Of a stretch of 64,000 bases of DNA, positions 55,301 to 64,000 are shown piece after piece (the stretch's first letter is position 1; each line of letters begins with the position of its first letter). Origin of the DNA: Chlorops oryzae (lineage: Eukaryota; Arthropoda; Insecta; Diptera; Chloropidae); the NCBI GenBank assembly GCA_020466095.1, contig CM035809.1, forward strand, positions 26,843,063 through 26,907,062, written 5' to 3'. The position numbers and the translations under genes are program-made. Below the pieces are notes generated by a model. The model was not told the DNA's origin, ran no database searches, and saw only the letters and a list, made by a program, of their open reading frames with translations.

Positions 55301-58300
55301 ATATTGCTTAACAGAAACAGTTTGAGAGTCATCAAGTTTCAATTAGTGTATGAAATATTAGTGCTTCTTCAACAATCAAAAAAAAAGTAATAATCAGAAA
55401 AACAATTTCTGCGACTTCCAATTTAGATTTTTAAAATTTGGAAACTATGAGTTTTGAAAGTATTCGAATTCAACTGAATGGAATGATAACGAACTAACTA
55501 GTATTTCAAATTTCACGCCAGTGCAATCTCAGTTTCATGTGTTAATGTTTTTTTTTTGTAGTTATACAGCCATAGTGTTTTCAAAACTATTGCAACAAAA
55601 GACCTTTCCAACCAGTGGCGTGTCTAGAGAAATACTGCTTTGATAGTGCTTATATTTTCCACAGTGGTATATTGAACAATTATAGGACATTAACCCAAAA
55701 AATTTTGGGGGGGCTAGAGGAAGTTTAGAGAGTTATGGACCAAAAACCAAAAAAAAAAACCGAAAATTTCATAACGTCCGATTTTGAAGAAAATTTATAT
55801 ATAGAATAAGCGAAAAATGCTTAAAATTTTGGCGTCAAAATTTTTTCAAGAAACCGATTACAACTAGTCTAGTTAGGGTCTAGTTCCAAACTGGTCCAGA
55901 AAGGACCAGTTTTTTGAAAAAAATTTAGTGCTAAAATTCTTAGAATTTTTCACTTATTCTATATATAAATTTTCATCAAAATCGGACGTTATGAAATTTT
56001 CGGATTTTTTTGGTTTTTGGTCCATAACTCTCTAAACTTCCTCTAGCCCCCCCAAAATTTTTTGGGTTAATGTCTTATAATTGTTCAATATACCACTGTG
56101 GAAAATATAAGCACTATCAAAGCAGTATTTCTCTGGACACGCCACTGTTTCCAACCATCAATTTTATGAAATACTGTATGTTTTTAAATGCATTTTAAAA
56201 CTATTAAAAATTAAATTTAATCTATTTTTGGAAATTTAAAATTATACAGTACTTAAAGTTAGAAAAATTATTTAATGCAGAGAACAACAATAAGCATTTT
56301 TTTTTTTTAAGGAAGTAAATAAAACAAAAACAGAAGATACTTAAAAGAAAAAATTGTATGTAGAAAAATACGAAAATATGTGCTTACAAGACCAATAGGC
56401 GCTGTGGACTAAGGTTGAGGGTGTGTGGTGTGGTGTGTAAATAAACTAAACAATTCAGTAAAATAATTAAAATACTCATGGGCAAATATATGTGGGCATT
56501 TCCACATTGAAGCGACGCTTACGTGAGTACTTTTTTAAGTCCCGAATTCAACAATGCTGTAAATAGTACTTTTTTTTTTCGAAATTCATTGGTTTAGATC
56601 CGAAAGGCAATCATGTGGTGTTCACGAACGTTACGAAAAATTTTACTTTTTCAGAAAATGCCCACATATGTGAGTCCTTCCTTCTTCTAATATAAAATAT
56701 ATTTATTCTAAAAAAAAAAAAAAAAATTGTCAAATTTAAAATAAAACTTTTCGACAGTTCTCAGCGCCACAACGGCAAGTAACTTTCTTCGCTGTCGAAA
56801 GATTTTTATAGTCATTATTATCAGTTTCGTTAGTGTCGCTATTTTCATTGATCTGAGTTGCACTGGGACGTACATAGTCAAAGTTCAATTCTTCGCCGGC
56901 TTTAATCGGTTTAAGTGTAAAGAAAGCCAAACGTGGCATATTAACATCCAGATTGTTGATCCAAAATGGGAAAACGGCAAGATTCGGATCACAGGAATGA
57001 TTGATGAAATGTGAGACATTTCCATACAATGCCGCATCGATTGTATAAACACTATCCATATTCGTATTGTAGTCCAAATCGAAGAGATAGGTTCGTCCTA
57101 TATCATCATACCGTCTGCCGCGTTCATTTGCCTCTTCGCTACTAATAATCTCACCCACGTACTCGCAAACGAATTCTCCTTTACGTAATGGACGCTCGGT
57201 GCGAACACCCCAGCCGCAGCCGTTTTCCGTTTTGAAAATACACAATGAAGTTTTACGGCCATGTTGTATGACGCGATTTCGACATGTTGTGTCACAGCTG
57301 CATTTACTGTTACACTCGTATATTGCCTCGCCGGTACGAATACGTAATCGACTCATTTTATCATATGCGAAAAATGTATCGGCCATACGTGCACAGCACT
57401 TGGTGGTGGGCAAGCAGACACCATCGGCGCATTTGCAACCAATCGGTGGATCATACGTTGAATTTATGACAATACCCTTGCCAGCAAAGGATTCGATTAT
57501 GTAGGAAAAACTCGGATCCGGTACATCCAAGTCGACATCATTCATAATTTTAATCGGTGCAGCATGTTCGATCTCGTTGACACGTTTCTGCCAAGCGATC
57601 AAATCCATTTTCTGTCTTTTACGCATATAATAATATGGTTTTATTAGCATCATGTCGACAACACGTTTCCGTATCTGTTCCGGTTCACGTTGACAACGAG
57701 ATCGTGCATCACGAAATTGTGCCAGCAATAGAAGATCGACTTGCAATTCGAGTGGATCGAATGTATCGAGCAATGATATTGTCAGCTTATCGGCATCATA
57801 TGTCAGACCATCACGTTGTATTTCGTTTTCAAATTCGGCTGATATCGCAGCGATTGTTACCTCAAAGAACGCAATACGATCTTCAAGGAAATGCTCTAAT
57901 GCTGCACAATCCTTAAGATTTTCAAGCGATTCCCATGTATTCTGTTCGGACGGATAGTTTAACCATTTCACAAAGAAGACCGCATTCCCATTGATCGTTT
58001 CAACGCATTCAATATGCTCGACAATGTATTCACCTTTGGGTGCTTTAATTTTATTGATTTGGTGCTTCGATTTTCCAGATATTTTCTCCTCTTTGCTCTT
58101 TGCAACGCCCAATGAATTTCGTCGTTTTAAGTCTGTTACTTTTTTGCCACCATATGGACTTTTTTGCATTGTGGTCGACGACGATAGAGATTTTGCCCTT
58201 TTACGTGCCTTCTTGTTGCTGGCATCTTTCGACTTCTCGATGGAACTTTCACGACTGTATAGTGACGCATTATCCGTTTGAGTTTCATAGCCACTGCTTG

Positions 58301-60199
58301 GACTTGAGCTTAAGTTACGTATTGTCGTAAAACGTTGCGCTAGTGAATCGCAACTATTATTCCTTGCCAGCTTGCGCGGTTGGCAAAAGGGAAATTTACT
58401 TTGACGCTTTTGTGCAAGCAGCTTTACGCATGTATCCACACGCTTCTCATATTCACGCAGTGACGCTGGCGATTCCAGCAGTGAATCTATACGTTCTTTG
58501 CTGAGACGTTCTGCAAAACATATACAAAATACGCAGGCCAAGTTCCAAGATGTGAGCATGTAGTATTACAAAAATAACCGAAAAAATAAGAGAAAAAAGA
58601 GAACAAAAGCCAATTAAATTGAAATTGCTGGAAAGTTTTTTTTCTTCTTTTTTTTTTTGTATTAATTAAATTTTCAAAAATACGAAAAGTGGAAAAATGA
58701 AAATCAAATTTAACAGCTCGCTACAAAAAAAAAAAAAAAAAATTTGCTTAAGACATCATCATTACCATCATTAATTATTGTGGTCTTAAGGACAAGACAT
58801 AGACACGTACATAATCCAAAGTGCTATGTTTAAAATATGCGTTTCGAAAACGTCTTACAATCAAAGAAACCCTATCAAAAACAATATTGAGTTTAGCAAA
58901 ACAAAAAAATTTTTTAATTTCCAGCAATGTCCTTTTTTTTCTTTACTTAACAATGCTTTGGTCTCAGTTCTCTGCGTTGATTTTTTATTTTTTTTACATT
59001 TGCAGAACGCTTCAGCTTAAGTTTGAATTGTAACAAAATCGCTTATGATAGGGATAATTTGATTGCATTACAATAATCTGGACAAACATTTAATAATTAT
59101 TATATAGATACAACGGTACGTTAAAATTAAACTTAAAAAGTTAAATCATATTCTTTCTATTGGATAAAAATGTAAGTTTTTTGAACGATTTCGTGAATTA
59201 ATGATTTAAAAACAAAAGTTTGCCCATTAAGTGGAATATAAAATACAAAGTTAATATAATAATGTGCGTGATAGTTAAACCCAAGTCCGACTTTAAGTGT
59301 AATGAGGTAAGGAATAGAAAAATTGTAGTTGAATTCGTGGTCTAGGGATATGGGCCAATAAAATGCTCTTGTAGTTTTTTCAGATGAGATTCTCGAGCTG
59401 TGACTTAATTTTGAGTTTAAAGGCGTAAATTCAAAATTAATCTTTTTTTCTGATTATCTGATCATATGGTTATGGTAGAAACATTCGTATCGAACAATCA
59501 TTGCACCTATTATGCGACCTTTTAACATTGGCATCTTAAGAAATTGCATTTGAGTCAAATGCGCTCAAGCGTGAAAGTACGTGTATGTGTATGATAGAAT
59601 GTGCTAGCTACTGAATTATAAAATATATGCCTACTGTACTCACCTAACTTAATTGTGATATTTCGCTCCAATTCGTTTTTAAAGCGAACAGTTTGTACAC
59701 CTGAAATCGCTTTTACCACAGTCGATTTACCATGGGCTACATGACCAATAGTTCCAATATTAATTGTCGCCTGGCGTGAGATGACCTCCGGCGATAGAGG
59801 CGTCAAATTGCTGACATCCTGGAAAATTAAGAAGCCAATATGAAAACTCCAATAAAAAAAGCGCCTTTTCATAACCGAAGCCATTGAAATTGAGGTTATG
59901 TTCAAATTAATATTGCATCAGAAAGTTTGTTTCCCACATCATTCGAAGCATTTTCAAAAACTTTATGCACAAATCGATGTAAATAAATATGCTGAATTCA
60001 TATCAAACGGAATTTGCAATATTTTTCATACAAACACGTATAAAATGCCGCTAAAAACGCCACGTGCATTTTTTTTTTTTATTAGAAAGTTGGCATCTTT
60101 ATGCTGGTAGAGGAACGCCCAGTGACCACTTACCAAAGTGCTTAAATCTTGATGTTGCAGATTGAAATTTACTCCGATTTGTGATTCTCCCGTTGACAT
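52374..60199 (-). CDS. eIF2gamma: Translation initiation factor eIF2 gamma subunit
   Basis: GTPase core of eIF2, which delivers initiator Met-tRNA to the small ribosomal subunit. Five minus-strand exons: 60134-60199, 59644-59818, 53520-53974, 52514-53169, 52374-52437; 471 residues, close to the Drosophila length. GTPase motifs: GHVAHGKST (G1), DCPGH (G3), NKID (G4). The zinc-binding insert carries paired cysteines (CDNPKCPRP and CARPSCSGR). Domains II/III follow ([35 protein letters not shown]), ending [12 protein letters not shown]. Exons 1-2 (80 residues) are shared with Su(var)3-9, whose own exon lies in the 5.7 kb intron 2. The choice of acceptor (53974 or 58510) decides which protein is made. 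Frame intact. Confidence 0.95.
53265..53505. mobile_element. hAT-type MITE, copy 2 of the 240-base family
   Basis: Inverted ends TAGAGCGTGTA and TACACGCTCTA, inner paired gcatttataaa and aagcatactttatgggg, like the copy at 32912-33154 (only the outermost tips differ). Perfect 8-base duplication GTCATAAT (53257-53264 and 53506-53513). The right repeat ends 6 bases from the eIF2gamma exon 3 donor at 53519. Confidence 0.85.
53975..54381. other. eIF2gamma intron 2, distal part
   Basis: AT-rich intron sequence up to the MITE. The last 33 bases (54349-54381) start and end in TTAA and are repeated after the MITE. Confidence 0.5.
54382..55114 (+). mobile_element. TTAA-flanked MITE, copy 6, with 33-base flanking repeats
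   Basis: Same family, plus orientation. Besides TTAA at each edge, a 33-base sequence bounded by TTAA at both ends (TTAATAAACCATATTCTTGG...) lies immediately left (54349-54381) and right (55115-55147). About 14 bases of the GC-rich core (gtcacggcggcc) are missing near 54584. Located in eIF2gamma intron 2. Confidence 0.88.
55148..55612. other. eIF2gamma intron 2, between transposons
   Basis: AT-rich; no exon recognised. The end of the Su(var)3-9 transcript may reach here. Confidence 0.45.
55613..56147. mobile_element. hAT-type MITE, near-perfect 535-base palindrome
   Basis: Ends CAGTGGCGTGTCTAGAGAAA and its complement TTTCTCTGGACACGCCACTG, with about 235 bases per arm pairing almost throughout (for example ttagagagttatggacc against its complement). 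A short unpaired centre lies near 55850-55915. The 8-base flanks TTTCCAAC are identical (55605-55612, 56148-56155). CAG-type ends and 8-base duplications are diagnostic of hAT elements. Transcribed as part of eIF2gamma intron 2 it would form a long double-stranded hairpin. Confidence 0.9.
56148..56735. other. Downstream region of Su(var)3-9
   Basis: Holds the likely Su(var)3-9 3' untranslated region on the minus strand, with an AATAAA (as tttatt at 56700-56705) just after the stop codon and an A-run. Confidence 0.5.
56736..60199 (-). CDS. Su(var)3-9: Histone H3 lysine-9 methyltransferase Su(var)3-9
   Basis: Heterochromatin H3K9 methyltransferase. Built from the two eIF2gamma exons (60134-60199, 59644-59818) spliced to one large exon 56736-58510; 671 residues against 635 in Drosophila. 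After the 80 shared residues comes a basic serine-rich region, then the chromodomain at about 242-290 ([34 protein letters not shown]). A pre-SET cysteine cluster lies at about 434-494 ([21 protein letters not shown]). The SET domain at about 501-626 has NHSCDPN and GEELNFDY, both catalytic-site motifs, and post-[11 protein letters not shown] ends the protein. The acceptor at 58511-58512 joins in phase (KL then ERLSKERID). Its nesting in eIF2gamma matches Drosophila. Frame intact. Confidence 0.95.
58511..59643. other. Intron shared by eIF2gamma and Su(var)3-9
   Basis: Sequence between shared exon 2 and the Su(var)3-9 exon; AT-rich, no repeats recognised. Its acceptor (58511-58512, ttttgcag on the minus strand) competes with the distal acceptor at 53975. 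Confidence 0.6.
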
Positions 60200-61836
60200 T
60201 TCGACTTATGGGTTTATTTGATCGAATTCAAACACTTTTAAACAAAAAACGAAGAAATTGTTTTGAGAAAATGCGTTGACGCTAGGAATGCTCGATGATC
60301 ATCGACGTTTAAATTTTGAAGCATCGATATTTCGATTCATCGGTTCGATTTCATTTTGACGATTCAATGAGGTTTATTTCGCTGTCAATCGAATTTCGGC
60401 GAAAAGCTTTTACACTTAAAATCGAATGAAACAATTTTGATGAGCAAAGGACGTAGGAATGTCATGATCATCAAACGCTTATTCTTCGAAGCATCGATAG
60501 TTTCGATATGCATAACAAGTGTGATTTCATTTGATCGAAATGTCATCAAGTTAAACTGAAGTTGCTTGGTCGCTGTTCATACGAAGCGATAAGTTAGCGG
60601 CGACAAAGCGTCCGTTTACACATACCGTCAACATAGTTCAATAAAACGCGATTGTTGGAGAGAGGAGAGCGGAGATTCTCCTGTCGGCTTAAGTTTACTT
60701 TACGGGCGTTTCTGGATTTCAGCCAATTGGGTACATATACAAGAATCTCTGATTCCAAATCTGCAATCAGAATTTAGGTCGCATCTAGTTAGAAGTTATA
60801 ACCATTTGAAGTTTGTATGAAAAATGTATACAAATCACTATTACAGTAAGATCTAAGAATGGATTCGATTTATTGAAAAATTTTCGTTCAGTGATGCGCA
60901 AGCGAAAAACGCTAATCACATCGTTAAAAAATTTTTAAAATGTTGCGAAAGTCTAACATGTCTCTGAAACGTGTTGTACATTAGAAGATCTTACAAGTTT
61001 CTTATAAGTGAATTGTTTTCATCATGATAAGTACTACTTCAAGCAATGCTATAATTAAATCAATTGTCATTTACAGATATAACGAAATTCGATACAGTAA
61101 CGAAACTCGTTACATGCTGATTCAATATAACTATCATTAAGATGTAGGATCACTCATACACTGTGACAGATTGTCGGACACATCAACATTCTTTGTACAA
61201 CGAGACTATGAAGCATGCGCAAAATCGATCTAACATGTTCAGACGATTGAAATTTATGCTTGCATTTCAATCTTCATTTACAAACATTGATTCAGAAAGC
61301 CAAATTTTATGAATCTGATCGCTTAAAATGACAACTTTCAATTAAATCGCAAAATTCAATATATTCTATCAATTTAAATTCCATTCATACGTTAAAACAT
61401 TGATAAAATAACAATCTTCTCGTTATAGTCGAGACAGTACAATTGTAGATTGCCTATTATGTCATGCTAAAAATTGACCAGTAAAAATGGATCTTCAATA
61501 TCGATAACGCAATTAAAACGTAAATGTCAGAATTTGATCCAGTTAGACATGTTCGATAATGAAACGAATTTTTGCAGAGGAGAGCATACGGCACAGCGAA
61601 AAATCGCTCTTCCTGCTCCTTGCTCGAAAATATTGTTTCATTGTCGAAATGTCTTAACGTGTAAATAGTCAATTTGAAGTCAAAATTTCGATAATCGATA
61701 TATCGTATCGGTATCGTGCATCTCTAGTACTCAGCTATTTCGCACATCACTAGCTTTCGACAAATGTTTTTGGCGCTTTTTGTTGGATTTTCAGTTTAAG
61801 TGAATAGTTTGTAATCGTTTATTTAATAAATCACAA
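60200..61836. promoter_or_regulatory. Divergent region between eIF2gamma/Su(var)3-9 and Hat1
   Basis: A 1.6 kb region between two divergent gene starts, so both promoters must be here or very near. It holds several atcgata-type words (60325, 60486, 60500, 61498, 61690-61705). TATCGATA words are the core of the DRE element of housekeeping fly promoters. No TATA box is obvious. No gene is seen. Confidence 0.4.
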
Positions 61837-63254
61837 ATGGCGAATATACAGGAGTACGAGAATTTAGTCAATGATGCAGTAGAAGTCGTTGAATTTCAAT
61901 TGAGTAAGTATTCCCATATCAAATCCACACACAAAAATTGTGTTTCTATGCAACTCTCCCCTCACTTTTTTTCAGTTCGTCACAAGTCCGACTTGGATCA
62001 CACGGAATTAGTCTTCCATCCCGCTATGGCACACCAGATCTTTGGGGAAAATGAATTTATATTTGGGTACCAGGACTTGAACGTTCGAATACTTTATACG
62101 GCTGGCCCACTACAGATCTATATTGGCGTTGAGTATAGTAAAAAAGTAGACGACCTATCTAACGGGATTATAAAGGCTGATGATGTGGTTGCAACTATTG
62201 CCCAACAACTTCCCGATGGCTGCTATTTCATCAACATGGATGAATTCCTAAAGACACTAGATAAAGCAGATAAATTTCAACCTTTTGGCGAGAAAGTCGG
62301 TGAATTTAAATATAAGAAACCAGAAAGCGATGAAGAGCGTATATTCGAGTTCTATCAGTGTGATCATAAGAGTCCGACGGCATTCTTTAAATTCTTCAGT
62401 CGTTTACAAACGTTTGTGCTATGGTTTGTTGATGCTGCATCGTATATAGATGTTGATGATCCTCAATGGAATTACTTTATATGGTGAGTGTTGTAAACGA
62501 AATTTCATTTCAATTAAAATCGATTAAAACGAAGGTATTTTCAGCTATGAGAAATATAAGAATGAAAATGGTGTCTATCAATATGCCACCGTTGGCTATA
62601 CAACAGTCTATGAGTACTATGCCTATCCGCAGCATGTACGTCCACGTATAAGTCAAATGTTAGTATGCCGCCATTTCAGAAAATGGGAATTGGCACACAA
62701 TTCCTGGAGACCATATACAAATACTATCAGGCACAAAAGAGTGTAATTGATATTACAGTAGAAGATCCCTCGGATGAATTCCAGCGAATGCGCAATCATA
62801 TCGATGCTCGTCTTTGTCGAGACTTGAAGTCGTTCAATCGTGAAGAGATAAAGAAAGGCTTCAGCAAGGAAATGGTGCGAGAGGCGCGAGATACATTTAA
62901 GGTATCGCATTGCATTCAATTTTTTTATTTTTTATTTTGTGATTTAATTTTTAATCATACTTTCAGCTAAATCCTGTACAGTGTCGCAAGGTGTACGAAA
63001 TTTTACGTCTTTATTATACGAATGTGCATGACAAAGAAGACTATACAGCCTATCGTCTTGATGTAAAGAAACGACTGAATGCCATTTACCACAAACAATT
63101 GATGGATATTAAGAAAATGGAGAAAAGGCAAATGGATACAGCTTGGCTCGTTAAAACACTGCCAACAATGGAGCTACGTATGGAAAAATTGAAAGAGGAA
63201 TATGAAAAAGTCGAATCTAGCTATCGTCAAACTATTGAAAAGCTGCGTCAGTGA
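61837..63254 (+). CDS. Hat1: Histone acetyltransferase type B catalytic subunit, one frameshift
   Basis: Acetylates new histone H4 at lysines 5 and 12 before chromatin assembly. Exons 61837-61903, 61976-62483, 62545-62901 and 62967-63254; about 406 residues against 419 in human. Amino-terminal domain: HTELVFHPAMAHQIFGENEF. GNAT acetyl-CoA motif: SQMLVLPPFQKMGIG, followed by TQFLETIYKYY. The C-terminal part is helical with a coiled-coil-like end (MEKLKEEYEKVESSYRQ). One base is missing between 62665 and 62666 (MLV then PPFQKMGIG); restoring it recreates the conserved LPPFQ and makes the total divisible by three. The 72-base intron 61904-61975 is stop-free and in frame, so an unspliced reading looks longer. 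A polyadenylation signal is at 63309-63314. Confidence 0.92.
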
Positions 63255-64000
63255 AATATTGAAGAAGAACAAGTTTGTTACCCATTTTCTCATGTTTTAA
63301 ACTTATTTAATAAATAATTTCTAGTATCTTAAGAAGGAATAACGAAGAAATTGAATCGAAGATATTTGGCCAAGTCAAGACAAATGGTTAAGAATTAAAA
63401 TTTCAACTTGGAATAGCCAATAAGAGAGATTCTTCACGTTAATTAATGTGTTTTCTGATAATCAGTTGTACGATCAGTCAGTCGAGTCAACGAAACCACC
63501 TCTTTCAATTACTTTGATTAACATATTTAGTCCCTATTACATCTCAATACTACTAGCAACTTTGAACCCAAGCTGGAGCTACACTAGCGAATTAAATGAA
63601 TTGGGTAAGTGAATAGAATATTTCTGAATTTTTATTTATTTTTTGTATATTTATTGCTCATTTACTTTGGAATACATCATATATACTTTGACAGTGGATA
63701 CAAAATTATTTAATATTTGTCATTGATTACACACTTTGAGCTTAACTATTTTTTTACGATTTAGAGATATTTAATAATGGTCATCTATAAATATGTGTTC
63801 CTCCAATTGCATAATATTCAAAACAGATGGAAGCAAACAATGAAAAATACAGGGACCCGAAATAATAATTATTACAATTTCAGATTTTAAAAAAGTTGCC
63901 TTTATTTCAAAGAAAATTATTTAAAATCTTTGTATAACTTTTACAAATTCAAAAAATTCAATAAGTCTTTTCATAACTTTTTCTTTCCAATTTTTGGTTT
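63255..64000. other. 3' flank of Hat1, no gene seen
   Basis: After the AATAAA at 63309 the sequence is AT-rich to the window end. A short block around 63555-63605 (gctggagctacactagcgaa, then tgggtaagtg) looks like a possible exon end with a donor but cannot be supported. Confidence 0.4.

Overview
This is a eukaryotic, AT-rich window with spliced genes (GT-AG introns, many of 55-100 bases), and it reads as a higher fly (Diptera, Schizophora). The genes are close homologues of Drosophila genes: Fdh, Seipin, Tsp86D, Pstk, Tim9b/Tim10b, SelR, an SLC19-type carrier, a DUF229 protein, eIF2gamma/Su(var)3-9 and Hat1. The strongest clue is that Su(var)3-9 is nested in, and shares its first two exons with, eIF2gamma, as in Drosophila and other holometabolous insects. 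The exact family (for example a tephritid fruit fly) cannot be fixed from sequence alone.

Layout. 1-2.7 kb: a TTAA-flanked MITE and a triplicated 180-192-base unit. 2.7-9.3 kb: Fdh (+), Seipin (-), a block of nested MITEs, Tsp86D (+). 11.8-13.5 kb: Pstk and Tim10b on the minus strand, only 60 bases apart. 13.5-20.9 kb: repeats, including tRNA-derived SINEs and several MITE families. 20.96-21.7 kb: a previously hidden small multi-exon gene (-). 22.7-30 kb: SelR (+), with two alternative 3' exons that each carry the catalytic cysteine. 32.3-35.4 kb: SLC19 carrier (-). 36-42.5 kb: mini-me-like element, fold-back elements, AT-rich array. 42.7-48.4 kb: DUF229 protein (+). 49-51.4 kb: second mini-me-like element and a possible LTR split by a MITE. 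52.4-60.2 kb: eIF2gamma with Su(var)3-9 inside its large intron (-). 61.8-63.3 kb: Hat1 (+), divergent from eIF2gamma.

How the genes fit together. Most are housekeeping genes: formaldehyde detoxification, lipid droplets, selenocysteine tRNA charging, mitochondrial import, methionine sulfoxide repair, translation initiation and histone modification. They are linked by position rather than by a shared pathway. The accessory content is almost wholly non-autonomous DNA transposons. One 740-base family has six near-identical copies, with TTAA duplications and a paralogous empty site in the window.

Quality warning. Fdh, Tsp86D, Pstk and Hat1 each carry one or two small frame-breaking indels (six in all), while seven neighbouring genes are intact. 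Because these are conserved, mostly essential genes, assembly error is more likely than pseudogenisation.
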